A stretch of DNA of 64,000 nt, from positions 1,178,001 to 1,242,000 of the forward strand of contig JAIQDT010000233.1 in NCBI GenBank assembly GCA_021521415.1, read 5' to 3'. The DNA comes from Bidens hawaiensis. Taxonomy: Eukaryota > Streptophyta > Magnoliopsida > Asterales > Asteraceae. The notes under the pieces were generated by a model that was not told the DNA's origin, searched no databases, and saw only the letters and a program-made list of their open reading frames with translations. How positions within the stretch are numbered: position 1 is the first letter of the stretch; each line of letters begins with the position of its first letter. Positions 10,860-23,290 of the stretch are shown here, piece after piece. The position numbers and the translations under genes are program-made.

Positions 10860-12056
10860 CAAGGTCCAAATCATCCCATCCTAGCGTTTCTTCTAGGGTC
10901 ATCCCCCTCTTCCTCTCTTCTTCTAATCATGTCGACGAAATGACTATCTTCGTCTTCATTCATTACTTTTGATGGACATTCTTTGGATGTTGGGAGTGGG
11001 AGTTGGCCGGACTTCAGGATCGCTTCCCATAGTTTCTTCAACTGGACACAATTATCATTGGTGTGTCCTTGGCTCTTATGGTAATTGCAGTATCCCTGGG
11101 GATTGGCTTTGTAGGCCATCTTGAAGGGGCTGGATGTTTTTGGTGAATAATTGGCCTTATCGACTAAAATAACGTCCCCCGTGCTTAGGAGATGTCTTTC
11201 CTCGTATGGTGGCCGGTATCGGGGGCTTTCGGGGTGCATACTTGTTAAGAATCTCGGGGGTTCGGGATGGTACAGTGTAACTGGCGGAGGTTGATATGGG
11301 GCGGAGCGAGCCCTTTCAAACGAGGATCCCCCCCCCCCCCCGTCAAGGCTGTCAAACTAGATTCGGGCTCCCCCCGTCAAGGTTTGGGGGAACATCAAAC
11401 ACCATGCATGCATAGACTATCCAATGACCTTTCCGGCTCCTCTAAAGGCATGCAGTTAGTCCTACAGATCTTGTGTCCCATCGTATTTGTCTATTGTGGA
11501 GGGATACTGGAGTTTCGGGGGCAGCGTGGCTTCAGTAATTCGTCGGGTGAATATGGACATATCCGAAGTGTCCGACGGACTATAAGGAGTGTCAAGGGCT
11601 CCGGGCGGGATTTTCTCTTTTCCTTTGGCCGAAGCTAGAAGAGGGCTAAAGATTCCAATAGTGCCCCCGAATCCTTTCCTTCGATCTTATTTGGTTCTTC
11701 CCCTCCTTCTGGGGTAGGGGTTTCAAAGGATAGTCTTGTTTTAACCGCCATCAGTTTCTCTCTTTTCTCGTTTCTTTTAAACATGCTTTGAGCATGTATT
11801 TGTGTGCTCGAATAAACTCAGGGGTTATCTTCCACTTCCCTCTGGTGTTTCCTTCATCTTTCGTCTTATTTTCCCGCCTCTCTTCCCTTTCCATCTCGTT
11901 TTCTATCAACACCAAGTCGTCGTTGTTTCCCAGCTCTTTATCTGACTGGGCTGTTACGTCCGTTCCTCCAGGAGTGACCATCGTGCTTTTTTCGCCATAA
12001 CCTGATAGGAAAGCCATGGATATCCCCGTCAGGCATGAATCAGTCATCCCTTCCAT
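10860..12056 (-). pseudogene. Gag of the Tat-type element, core decayed, zinc knuckle kept
   Basis: 12056-11751 holds a charged N-terminal segment without recognisable domains. 11239-10871 ends the protein with a C-x2-H type knuckle (CNYHKSQGHTNDNCVQLKK) characteristic of Tat gag. Between them (11240-11750) the gag core is unreadable and contains a run of 14 C at 11328-11341 and a second short copy of CCCCCCGTCAAGG at about 11370-11383, so replication slippage probably destroyed the frame. Start codons upstream of 12056 would fall close to the primer site at 12083. Confidence 0.75.
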
Positions 12057-12082
12057 TGCAAATGATGAGACCTTTAATTAAA

Positions 12083-12101
12083 GATCCCACGGATGGCGCC
12101 A
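12083..12101 (-). promoter_or_regulatory. Primer-binding site of the Tat-type element
   Basis: On the minus strand TGGCGCCATCCGTGGGATC follows the LTR end (GGTTCGAACA) after one base. TGGCGCC and CCGTGGG fit the complement of a plant tRNA-Lys 3' end better than Met; the tRNA identity is from memory and moderate in confidence. Confidence 0.65.
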
Positions 12102-12102
12102 A

Positions 12103-12547
12103 TGTTCGAACCTACTTTGAATTATGTTGGAATGTAAGCTCAAGAGATGATTTTTCGGAAGGGAATGACAATTATGATAAGAGAATGCTTATATTGATTA
12201 TGAATATTGAAGAGTACAGGATCTGGTACTTAACATTCACCCTCCTATATATATAACCCTAAGGGTGTTTCCTTTTTCCCCAAGATCTTTGACTATTCTT
12301 TTGTCCTAGGGATTCTTTGCCTCCTCGCCAAAAGCATATGGGGATTCTCTTTATTTGCTGGTCGCTTCATCCTCCTCTGATTATACTTGTGTTAGTGGTC
12401 TTCCCTTCTTTCGAGTCAACAGTGGCTTTCCCCCCATATTATACATTCCCGCCTCTTGACTCTTGACCTGGGCTCTGACTTCATGGGCCAGCTGCTTTGG
12501 GCTTACTAGGCCATGTCTTGTGGGCCAATTTATATGGCAGCTCTTCA
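12103..12547 (-). repeat. 5' LTR of the Tat-type element
   Basis: 445 bp, TGAAGAGC to GTTCGAACA on the minus strand (TG...CA). Complete, with a TATATATA stretch at about 12245-12256 that can serve as TATA box. It contains the empty CTTAA site (12229-12233) used by the Tekay insertion in the other LTR. Confidence 0.9.
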
Positions 12548-14034
12548 TCGGTCCAACTTTGTTATAAGATCGAGTTGAATTCAACATTCCAAGTACGTTA
12601 AATAAATATTTAAATTTAGTTTGTAAAGTATTTTTAAAGAAATATACAAGTCTTGATAGCTAAAAACACACTTCTTTGTCTTAAGCGAGTGAAAATCGGT
12701 CAAATTCGGTTTGGTTCGGTTTCTATCTTACAATAAATTCATAGATGGTTTCCACATGTCCAAATATTAAAGAACTTGTATAATAATTTATAAATGATGA
12801 AACTTAAGTATTACAACCAAAAAGTTAACAAAAAAGTCTTTAAACGAAAGTTCGGTTTGGTTCAGTTTCCATCTCACAATAAGTTCATAGACGGTTACCA
12901 CGTGCCCACATATCAAAGAGCTTGTATAACAATTTATAAATGATGATACTTAAGTTTGACAACCATAAAGTTAACAATAAAGTCTTTAAAAAAAGTTCGG
13001 TTTTCGGTTAGGATCTAGTTTCTGGTTAAGATCGAGGTTAGAATCTACAAACCCAAAACCATAGAACTCATAAAAATGATTTTATAAACTGAGATATAAC
13101 ATTAAATATGTTTAAACAAGTATGTAACCAAAATTAGTAAGCAAAGTTCGGTTTACGGTCTAGAGCTATTTACGGTTAAACCGAAGCATAGACTCTTAGA
13201 ACCCTTCATGGAACTTGATAAATAAGTAAGATAAGTATAAGTTAAGCATGGTTAGTAAGCAATAATAACGTTAGATTGTTAGGTGCGTAAAATATATAAC
13301 ACATACCACGAAAGTCCTCCATGTAGCCTTGCCTTACGAGGTCCGAAAGCTCACCGATCGAGACCGGAGAAGTAACTACCAAAGGTAACAAGGGGTGTAT
13401 ATTATATATGTTGTGCCATAAGCTTCAATTATTAAAAAGAGTTAGCAAGTTAATTAAAATGAAAGACTATGGTTAGTTTGACTTGGGAAGTCAAACTATC
13501 AAGAATATGAAGAACAACCTTTGAATCTTAAGAATTGAGAGAGAATTTGGAGTAGGAGCAAGTGCACACATGAAGGAGTTGGGTGTGTATATATAGGGTA
13601 AGGGTCAAAGCTTCTTTGCAATGTTCTCTTTCATGTTTACATGTAAATAGAGTGGTTAAACAACCAAGCAAAGCACAAAACAACAAGGAAAACCCCTAAT
13701 TATGCTGTAGAGGTCCCTAGGCGCCACGTGACCCCACCCCTTGCCCTGGCCGCGCGGCGCGGCATGCTAGGGGGGGGGGATGGATTGGCTCAGCTCGTCT
13801 TGTGTGGTTTGTTACGTGTCCTGGAAGTTCGTTTTCGATGTAATTTGATCGTTTTAAAGGCGTTTCCGAATCCGTAAAAGGGGTTTTACAAATTGAACAT
13901 GTGGGAATGATTTAGTAGCAAAAAATCCAATTTTTTATATATATGAAATGTTCGGGATATAAATCGGGTCGTTTTATATGATAAACGGATATACAAACGA
14001 ATACAAATAGAACCCAAAATTGACGAATGTCACA
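12548..14034 (-). repeat. 3' LTR (proximal 1.49 kb) of the LARD-like element
   Basis: Aligns along its whole length with 19886-21382. Starts TGTGACATTCG on the minus strand at 14034. Contains the TATA stretch CTATATATAC (minus, about 13590-13600), a GC-rich patch with a G run at about 13754-13780, and the tandem repeat 12705-12994. The G run is much longer in the partner LTR (about 21117-21133), a slippage hot spot. Confidence 0.88.
12705..12994 (-). repeat. Two tandem units of about 145 bp inside the LARD LTR
   Basis: Units begin at 12705 and 12851 with TTCGGTTTGGTTC and share CTTGTATAA, ATTTATAAATGATGA and AAAGTTAACAA blocks. The same duplication is present at about 20043-20334 in the other LTR, so it predates insertion. 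Confidence 0.8.
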
Positions 14035-17000
14035 GTATCCCCAAATTTTTGAAAATTTCATCCAGAAATTAAAATAAACTTAATGAAAAGGTAGTTACTA
14101 ACGAATATCGATTTTAGTAAAGCAATTGCATGAAAATTTTAAGCAAAAGAATAACGTTAAATCCTTGCATGATTCGAAAAACTCTACAAATGAGAAACAT
14201 AAGAAAGGCACTTATATATAGTATGTATTGGTGGCGTATCCACCAAGCCCCTATCATGATTTGCATTTCCATCGTTTTTCTGCTATCATCCTCGGGTCTG
14301 AGTTATCTCACACGAGCGTATTTACTATGGCTTCCATACGGGGATTTCAATAATTAAGTGTGCACCCATAAATATTTAGATCGTCGTATGGTCTACATGG
14401 TTCGTCCCATTATATGGTTTAAAAGACATATTTATTTTGAAATCTTAAACATTAGAAACGTACATAAAATCTGTTGGATTTTTACCAATATTGGCAAACC
14501 AATACTAGCGGTTGAAAAATTTTGGGATTGACTTTTAAATAAGAAAGAAAAATGGGATAAATATTTGAAGCAACAAAAATTTCGAAGATATAAATCAAGG
14601 TGGAATTAACAATTCGGTTTAAATCGGTAACGACGATCAAATAAATTAACAAAATTTTTGGGTAAACAATATGAAATGAGATTTGAAGTTAAAAGTCATC
14701 AAGATAAATGTCAAAGTCTATAAATCGAGGTACTAAATAAAATCGATAAATGAAATCCTATAATAAGGACTCCTATAAGTGTAAAAAAAGGAAAAAAAAA
14801 TAGTGAGTACATGAGGTTGGGATACACAACGATACCATTTAACAATAACATTATACGATGAGTTTCATACGTGACCAAACTTGAGGTTATATGTATTTGA
14901 GGATATGATTGCGTTAAATGTGATAACACGAGAATGAGGTGAGTTCCTTGGGGTGACGCATACATGTATCAACTTAAAATAAATAGAATTTGATTAACAA
15001 CCAAAACAATCGATTAAATGTGATAAAACGTGAATACGGCCACTATTGTGAAATCATTTATATAATCGTCATTATAGTAACGGTTTCTAATACCGCCAAA
15101 ACTTGCGAATAGCCACACATAGGCCGCTTAATAGATTAAACAAAATGGAGTAGAATAATGCATAGAATCGTGTCTTGCTTGAAAAGCATAAATGCTCAAA
15201 TATGAATAACACAGTCATGAAAATATCCTTTGAAAGCGAACTTGAGGTTTTGAAAGTATTACACAAACTGTGAGTGAATAACCTGGATTCGGTCATGCAT
15301 AATCGAAACACAAAATGAAATCTCATGTGCATGATATTACGATGAAACATCTCATCCAATGAAAAGAAATTCTCAATAATCATGAGACTCGAATTAATGA
15401 CAAAATATGTAAATCGCGCATCATAGATTCTTTTGAAAAACAATAAAATATATCGAGAATGAAGACTCAAGTGAAACCGTTTTATTGTTTCCAGGAAAAT
15501 GTATATAATAAAAAAGTTTCGCGGTAACGTGTAGCTAGAGAAATATTTAAATCATTATCGAATGAAAATCTTAAAGAAAAGTTTGCATACGTAAAGCTTT
15601 TGTGATTATAATAAATCATGAATGAAATAATGCTTGTGATAATAAGGAGTGAAAATTCGCATAAAGCATTATCGAAAAAAATTCATGTTACCATATTTAG
15701 TGTATGAAACATTTATGAATGAGTTCCAAAAAGATTTTTTATGAGGCCATAATCATTGAGTTTATGCAATATAATGAAAATTGTAACTTGTTATTGAATG
15801 AACCTCGCATTCAACATTCAACATGAAACCTCGTATTTATAACGTATTTATGAGATTTATCACCTTATGTGACGATATTTAAATACGCTAGTTGTATATA
15901 CATAATAAATAAAATTTTAAGGGAAAAATGAGGCTTGCGTGTGTAGGAGAGGTTTTAGGCTTCGAATGGTGAATGATTTGGAAATTTGGTGAAGAGTGAG
16001 TGGTTTTTGGGTGTTTTGCGTAGTTGGGTTTTCTTGAGTTGGATTGATGGGGTTTGTTGAGTTTAAGTTGTTTGATTGGGTTAGGCTTAGATGACTTGTG
16101 TGAGTAGTGGTTGGACTATTCGGATGAGGTTTGCTTATTTGAGTTCGGGTTAAGTTGATGGGTTGGGTAAGTCGACCTTGACTAGTTTGGGTTGAGATTT
16201 GGTTTATACAGGTATTTTGGGTTACTATTTTGACATCAAACTCTATGGTTGGATGGAGATGGTGTGGCGATATGGTTTGTGACTTGACATGGCATGGGTC
16301 AAAGGGTTGAGTCATAGTTGGGTAAACCCTAGTTTGTATATGTTCAAGGCATTTGTGGGTGTGTTTTCCGGTGTCTTCAAAGTATCGGGATAGTGGGTTT
16401 GATAGGTTTTCGTGGGGTAAAAGTGTCGGTATTTAGGGCTTTTTTGTTGGGTTAATGTTGTACATCTTGGATTTTGTATGGGGCTAGAGTTGGTGCTGGC
16501 ATACTTTTGGATGTTTAGGTTTCGTTCCTATTGAGGAAAGATTTGAGTACGTGGGAAAGCTTTTGAAGTGAAAGAAGGGTTTGATTTAAGGTGGTAACTC
16601 GAGATGGAATACGAGTGTTTGGAAACTTGGTGTTGCGTTTAGGGAAATTTTGGCTAATAATAAGTTTTAAATTGAAATTCATAAATTATAAATAATGTTT
16701 GAGACCTTCATGAATCTTTTGATAATTAAAATTATAAGTTAATATGTATAAAATATAATATTGAGATTCAATTCTTGTGAATCGCAGCAATTTTTTTTAC
16801 TAAAAGTTTTTTCCACTAAAACGAGAGTTGTTACAATACGTCGGGTTGTCTTAAGTTGTAAAATAATTTACGATCAACTTTTTGAAATAAACCAACACGC
16901 GTAACGTAAATCGTTTTCTTGAAATGTTTAAAATTAAGTAGTGGGAAATATCACGGGAAAACTAAGATATAAGGTTTGAATTTTGAAGTTTATTGTAAAA

Positions 17001-18652
17001 ATAACAGTAGATTGTCATGAGGAAGCAAAATAAATTTTTATAAGGATCAAATTAAAATTTTGCTTATGAGGAAATTAAAATAAGTGTACTGAATGTCGAA
17101 ATTTGTTATGAGGTATCCATGTGAATGATGAATGTCGTTTTGGGAAATACAAATTTGCGTAATAAAAAGTTTTACCAAGTTCGTTATTTAATATTGTATA
17201 ACAAAAATATCATGGTAAGTTAAAATGATCGTGATTGTGAATCGAGAAATCGAAAATAAATGATTTTTGTCTTCAAAATAGAATTTCTATGAAGTTTTGC
17301 ACGAGAATTTTAAGAAAATTACAAGTTATAAGTTGGTGAACTTTCTTGAAAAATCAAGGCGAAACTACCATAAGAAATTTAAAACGAGGAAAATCATATG
17401 ATGCAAATTTTATTTGTGAAAAGTTATAATGAACCATAAATTGCATAATGGAAATTGTTATGAAAATAGATTTGGGTAATGAAAATTCTACAATGTGTAT
17501 TATATAATACAATGAAATTAAAACGTCGTGAGAATTTAAATAATTGATATTGTGAAATGATAGTTTAAAATAAACGGGATTTTAATAAAATTATAATTTT
17601 TATGATATCTTGTATGAAAACTTTAAAGATAATTTAAAAAATATATATATATAATGGAAATTTACTTGAAAATTTAAGGTAAAATTTATCATAAAGCCTT
17701 TAACACGATGAAATTTATATGATAAAATTTTGTTTATAAAAGTCTAAATGAACAAATATGGCATATAGAAGATCATTAGGAGTAATTCGAAATATGTTAA
17801 CTTGAATTGAAGAAAAATCACAATAGTCGAAATCTTGTAATGAAAATAATGGTGTGAAATCAAAATAAAATAACTTTACAATGTGAATTCAAAACATATG
17901 AGAATTAATCATAACGGACAGATAATATTATATAAATGAGAATTTTGTGATGGGAACTTATATGACAGGTAAAAAGGTAAAATTGTTTAAATCCTTGAAA
18001 TTTGTAAATAATGCCTTAAGATTTAAAGGCGGAAAAATAGTGCATGAACCACCATGACTTGATATTCCGACAATAAAAACCTTTTTACAAAAATACCTTG
18101 TTGGATTCTAAACATGTGCACGTACCACCGCGTCTTTTTCATATTTTCGACTCAAATAACGATTGTAACAAAAAATATAAATCGGAATACAACGTAATGT
18201 CAGAACACTAGTCCACGAACCACTGTGGTTCTATTGTTTCAATACCGAAAATTAGGATAGTTACCTGAATGCTCGCATTTAACAACTTAAAGTGGCCGTC
18301 TCATATGAGACAATCTTTAAGGAGATTTGAAACAACGGGATCCAAGTTAAGCTCGTGATCCATAAAACACAATAAAAACTAATGTTTTTGCGATAAGGTA
18401 AGGATACCTTAGATTATTGTGAGAATGTGTGTATGTGTATATATAAAATTAAACAAAGTAAGGTAAGGGTACCTTAGTATGTGTCAAGTGTTTGTGTATA
18501 TTTACGTTTTGATAAAATAAATAAGTATATATAAATAAATAAGTGTAATGAACAATCGAGTAGGGTAAACACGTATAGGCAACACGTATAAGGACCCTAA
18601 AGCAAAAACTATACTATGTCGTTACGTCTAACCACCTATCCTATAGTCTTGC
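14035..18652 (-). other. Non-coding interior of the LARD-like element
   Basis: AT-rich sequence with a purine tract TTTGGGGATAC (minus) adjoining the 3' LTR. Frames are short throughout; the longest, 15917-16315 on the minus strand, is Thr/Pro/Asn/Gln-rich and results from a strand-skewed G/T-rich stretch. Degenerate GAAAATTT- and ATGAAATT-like words recur from about 15080 to 18000. No zinc knuckle, DSG, YVDD, HHCC or DDE motif was found. Confidence 0.65.
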
Positions 18653-18666
18653 GGCTCTGATACCAA
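18653..18666 (-). promoter_or_regulatory. Primer-binding site (Met-tRNA type) of the LARD-like element
   Basis: TTGGTATCAGAGCC on the minus strand, complementary to the 3' end of initiator Met-tRNA, two bases after the LTR end. It fixes the orientation and the inner LTR border. Confidence 0.85.
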
Positions 18667-18668
18667 TT

Positions 18669-21382
18669 CGTCACACCTCGACCAAAGGCAGCGGAACATG
18701 CCGTGGTGCAACGGATTGCCCAAATACACAAACCGCTATTAAAGCTACAATATTTAATCAACTCATTTTATTTCATAAAATCAATAAAAAACACATCATG
18801 TTCATACACACAAATTGAATGCAAATAAACAAATATATGTATTGTTCGTTTTGCTAATATCCTAATAGTCTTGATAACGTTTTTCGTCAAGTCCTCGAGT
18901 CAACAAAAGTCAAACCTATAACATTGCATAAAATAAAGTTTGTCAACACAAAGGTTGGTGATCAATTCATAAGTTTGAACAAGTATATATAATAAGAAAA
19001 AGCCACAATCTTGTATACGAAACAATAAATAAAAGCAATAACTTGGATAAATAGATATCGCTAACACGTTAGCGACACCTAGCTATAAGGGGATGCCAAA
19101 TAGTCTAGGATTTTATAGTTATCGTTAATTGCGTTACGTTAACGACACCTTGCTATAAGGGGTTACCAAATATACTAGGATTTTACAGGTCCACCAACCC
19201 AAAGCGATAAAAACATAGGCATATAACCATAGAACACCAAACCGAGCAATTATTTAAGTAAAGTATACAATAACGTTTGTGGTTTAAGACTCAAGTATAT
19301 AAAACATTGAGGTTGAATAAGTATGCAATATCACCCCAAAACAAAAGATGGAAAATGGTGTATGAAAGTACTCACGTTCAAGTAATAAACTTGATTGGTA
19401 AAATGACGAGTAACCGGAAGAATGAGGTTGATCGATCAAAGTCTTAGGTGAAAGGAAAACTTGTATGTGAAAGGTTGTCTAAGAAATCTTTAAATAAAAT
19501 AAATGAAAATAAATGCAAACAATTTAAAGTTTAAGGTTCAAAAATGTAAATATTAATAAATTGTAATACTAGTTTTTAAAAAATATAAGTTTGCTCGAAA
19601 CCGGGTTAAAGTATAGAGCCTTAATGTTTACTCAACCTATGTTAAGTAATAAGGCGGGTAAAAATGCTAGAATGCAAGTCCCTTTATAATGTAGATACTA
19701 AAACGGGTTTTAACGAGTGTTTCGGGTTGTTGGTTTGGGTCTAGATAATTGGTCAAACCCAAAGTCAATTTTCCAAAATAATGAATGTTATGAGATAACT
19801 CAATAAAATCTTAGAAGACTTAACCAAATATGTAGTTATATTGTTTTAGAACTAACAACGTACGTTAAGCGAGTGCTCGGTTTTGTCGGTCCAACTTTGT
19901 TATAAGATCAAGTTGAATTCAACATTCCAAGCACTTTAAATAAATATTTAAATTCAGTTTGTAAAGTATTTTTAAAAAAATATACAAGTCTTGATAGCTA
20001 AAAACACACTTGTGTGTCTTAATCGAGTGAAAATCGGTCTAATTCGGTTTGGTTCGGTTTCCATCTCACAATAAGTTCATAGATGGTTTCCACATGCCCA
20101 AATATCAAAGAACTTGTATAATAGTTTATAAATGATGAAACTTAAGTTTTACAACCCAAAAGTTAACAATAAAGTCTTTAAACGAAAGTTTGGTTTGGTT
20201 CGGTTTCCATCTCACAATAAGTTCATACACGGTTACAACATGCCCAAATATCAAATAACTTGTATAACAATTTATATTTGATGATACTTAAGTTTTACAA
20301 CCAAAAAGTTAACAATAAAGTCTTTAAAAAAAGTTCGGTTTTCGGTTCGGATCTAATTTCGGGTTAAGACCGAGGTTTGAATCTAAAAACCCATAACCAT
20401 AGAACTCATAAAAATGATTTTATAAACTGATATCTAACATTAAACATGTTTAAAAAGGTATTTAACAAAAACTAGTAAGCAAAGTTCGATTTACGGTCTA
20501 GTGCTATTTACAGTTAAACCGAAGCATAGACTCCTTGAACCCGTAACCATGGACCTTGATAAATAAGCAAGATAAGTATAAGTTAAGCATGGTTAGTAAG
20601 CAATAATAACGTTAGATTGTTAGGTGCGTAAAATATATAACACATACCACGAAAGTCCTCCATGTAGCCTTGCCTTACGAGGTCCGAAAGCTCACCGATC
20701 GAGACCGGAGAAGTAACTACCAAAGGTAACAAGGGGTGTATATTATATATATGTTGTGCCATAAGCTTCAAGTATTAAAAAGAGTTAGCAAGTTAATTAA
20801 AATGAAAGACTATGGTTGGTTTGACTTGGGAAGTCAAACTATCAAGAATATGAAGAACAACCTTTGAATCTTTAGAATTGAGAGAAAATTTGGAGCATGA
20901 GCAAGTGTAAAAATGAAGGAGATGGGTGTGTATATATAGGGTAGGGTAAGGGTCAAAGCTTCTTTGCAAGGTTCTCTTTCATGTTTACATGTAGATAGAT
21001 TGGATAAACAAACAAGCAAAGCACAAAACAACAAGGAAAATCAGTAATTATGCTGCAGAGGTCTCTAGGCGCCACACGACCTCACCCCTTTCCTTGGCCG
21101 CACGGAGCGGCGTGCCCGGGGGGGGGGGGGGGGTGGCGCAGCTCGTCTTGTGTGTTTCGTTACGCGTCCTGGAAGTTCGTTTTCTATGTAATTTGATCGT
21201 TTTAAATGCGTTTCTGAATCCGTAAAAGGGGTTTTTCAAATTGAACATGTGGGAATGATTTAGTAGCATAAAATCCAACATTTTGTGTATTTGAAATGTT
21301 CGGTATACAAATCGGGTCTTTTTACGTGATAAACTAATACACAAACGGATACAAATAGAACCCGAAATTGACGATTGCCACA
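18669..21382 (-). repeat. 5' LTR of the LARD-like element
   Basis: 2714 bp, from TGTGGCAATCG (21382) to GGTGTGACG (18669) on the minus strand; the final CA has mutated. Length and termini match Tekay LTRs. It includes a partial tandem duplication at about 19056-19190 (CGACACC...CTATAAGGGG...CTAGGATTTTA twice) and the 145-bp tandem units near 20043-20334. The following TACCC (21383-21387) is the probable target duplication. Confidence 0.85.
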
Positions 21383-21482
21383 TACCCCGTTTAAATCCAC
21401 GGCTCTGATAGTGGTTAAATACTTTAATCTCAAGATGATTAATTTATTCAAAAAGAAAAAAAACTGTATAAACGAGGAATAA

Positions 21483-22133
21483 AATATTCCAAAAAATATT
21501 GATTTATTGAATAAATGGACCATTCCTCATATTAATCCAAGAGTCATATACCAAATAGGAAGTTTTGATATTTTTTTAGATTGGAAATAAGTTGTTAAAA
21601 CAACTGATGAAGCTGTGTCAGTTAGCAATAAAGAAATGATAATAAAACTTTTAAACCTATCTGATTTAGTTAGGTACAAAAAAGATTATAATTTTATTAA
21701 TGTTGGATTAGTTCAAGTTGCTTTTAAACCATTAACATTACAAGGGTTACTGGAAAGTTTTATAGCAGTATTACGAGATGATCGTAATCTAAATTGGAAA
21801 CAATCATTAATGGGCATTACAAAAACTAGTTTAGCACATGTTCTGATATATTTTGATGTTTATCCATACCTACATTTGTCTTTATCTGATCAAAATATAG
21901 ATGATTCATTAACTTTATATGTAAAAACTCATGGATATAATTATGCCCAGGGTTCAGAAATAATTTTTATCTGTTATTGGATATACTATAGGTTATTATC
22001 AACAATGAATGCTAGGTGTAAAAGAAAAAACAAATAAAATAATGAAACAATTCTAATTGTAACAACTTATGAGAAGTCAAATATTTCTATAAGAAAACCA
22101 GTTAAATGGGAAGAAATAATATTCCCATAAAAT
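21483..22133 (+). pseudogene. Endogenous caulimovirid movement-protein gene, broken
   Basis: One frame runs through with stops at 21588, 22035 and 22128. Recognisable blocks are PHINPRVIYQIGSFDIFLDW, NVGLVQVAFKPLT, LIYFDVYPYLHLSLSD, VKTHGYNYAQGS and KPVKWEEIIFP, the pattern of Caulimoviridae movement proteins of the 30K superfamily (cell-to-cell movement through plasmodesmata). It is closest in feel to florendovirus or petuvirus types, an inference from memory. Upstream, 21388-21482 holds no readable frame. The copy is a genomic fossil: three stops here, downstream frameshifts, and no reverse transcriptase in the window. Confidence 0.82.
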
Positions 22134-23290
22134 TCAGTCATAAATAAAGTGATAAAAAAGAAACCACAAATAAAACATATGTTAAACAAACTTATAGAAA
22201 CACCTGAAGATAATCTAGATATAGAACTTGAAGATAATGAATTTAAATCAATATCACAAAGTCTTGCTAGGTCATTCTATGCTAAGTCCTATATTTCACC
22301 TCTAGATTATAAAGTAGAAGTTCCTAAACCTTCTAGGGCTTCTACTTCTAAAATAAGACCCAATAGAGCAGAAAATTTAAATATTAACCATGATAATTTA
22401 GTCTCGGGTGTCTATCACCAACAAGTCAGAGAGGAAGATAACGTCTCTCAAATGATTTTAACTTATAAACGAATACACAAGATTAAATTTTTATCCTAGA
22501 TATGTTATTAGAAAACATATATGTGAAAAATGTAAACAAGAGAAGTGGAAACCTTTTATAAAAATGGTTTGTGGAATTATTTCCAACAAACAAAATGATA
22601 ATACTAGGAAATGAATTTTATAAAGATCATGAAATTTTACAACAAATTATGGAATTTTTGGTTTGGTTCATAAACAAGTATTCTCAAAATTATGTGTGTA
22701 TAATAGAAAAAAAGTAATAAATTAACTATAGGAACTATTGTTAAATCAATATTTCCTCCCCAAAAAGACTTTGAAATGAAAAGTGAAAATGAAAAATTAT
22801 ATTTCGCTGCTTTTAAAAAGGCAATGACTAATGAATATCTGTAAGCAACTGTCCTTCATGTCAACCAACTAATAAAACAAAATAATTATACAAATCTATG
22901 TTTAATAAATTTATCAGAAATCCTCCAAGAAACAAATAATAAGATAGAAACATTCATTTCTGGTAATAAAGAAGAGGGAGAAACAAGTAATACAAAAGAT
23001 AATAACCTTATAAAGATCCAACCTACAATTCAACCTCCCCTAGAAATAGACGATTATAAAATAAAACCAATAAACCAATTAATGGAAGTTTTAAAAGAAA
23101 AAATTTCCATATTAGAATTGAATACTTTGGAAGAAGAAAACATGAGTAATGAAACTTTCGAAGCTTATACAATAAATTCCATAAATAGAATGGATGGAAG
23201 AAAGAGACCAGAATCTTATAATACAAAATTTGCTAATAAACCAAGACAAAGAATGTTTTATTACCCTAGACCCACTCCTCAATAAGATCT
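22134..23290 (+). pseudogene. Endogenous caulimovirid polyprotein segment between movement and coat domains
   Basis: The movement-protein frame continues to 22499 (a linker with EDNLDIELEDNEFKSISQSL, RSFYAKSYISPLDYKVEVP). The reading then shifts to another frame (KWFVELFPTNKM...) and back, with stops near 22500, 22720 and 22849. The segment at about 23000-23290 (PLEIDDYKIKPINQLMEVL) leads into the coat region. It is Lys/Asn/Ile-rich and very AT-rich, as in caulimovirids. No known enzymatic motif. Confidence 0.6.

Larger units (their letters stand above)
4425..12547 (-). mobile_element. Tat-type Ty3/gypsy element, minus strand, decayed, with an antisense gene
   Basis: LTRs lie at 4425-4750 (3' LTR, its left part cut off by the Tekay insertion) and 12103-12547 (5' LTR). 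Read on the minus strand the order is 5' LTR, primer site, gag, protease, RT, RNase H, archaeal-type RNase H, integrase, antisense gene, polypurine tract, 3' LTR. A second RNase H and an extra antisense ORF are characteristic of the Tat lineage. Target duplication TCGGT follows the right end (12548-12552); the empty site is visible at 19886-19890 in the other LARD LTR. All coding parts carry stops or frameshifts. Confidence 0.88.
12548..21382 (-). mobile_element. LARD-like non-coding LTR retrotransposon with Tekay-type LTRs, minus strand
   Basis: 3' LTR remnant 12548-14034 (distal part lies beyond the Tat insertion), 5' LTR 18669-21382, Met-tRNA primer site 18653-18666, polypurine tract from 14035. 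The LTRs share Tekay terminal sequences with the element at 1-4424. The 4.6-kb interior has no gag or pol motif in any frame that I can read, so the element would depend on a Tekay partner for its proteins. The alternative is an old autonomous element mutated beyond recognition. Confidence 0.75.

Noticed and set aside
15917..16315. 132-codon minus-strand frame rich in Thr, Pro, Asn and Gln
   Set aside because: It lies in a G/T-skewed non-coding stretch, has low complexity and no recognisable domain; a by-product of composition.
21388..21420. GGCTCTGATA, resembling the complement of a Met-tRNA primer site, just right of the LARD
   Set aside because: Only ten bases match, no LTR end adjoins it in the right orientation, and the caulimovirid would need the opposite strand. 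Left unassigned.
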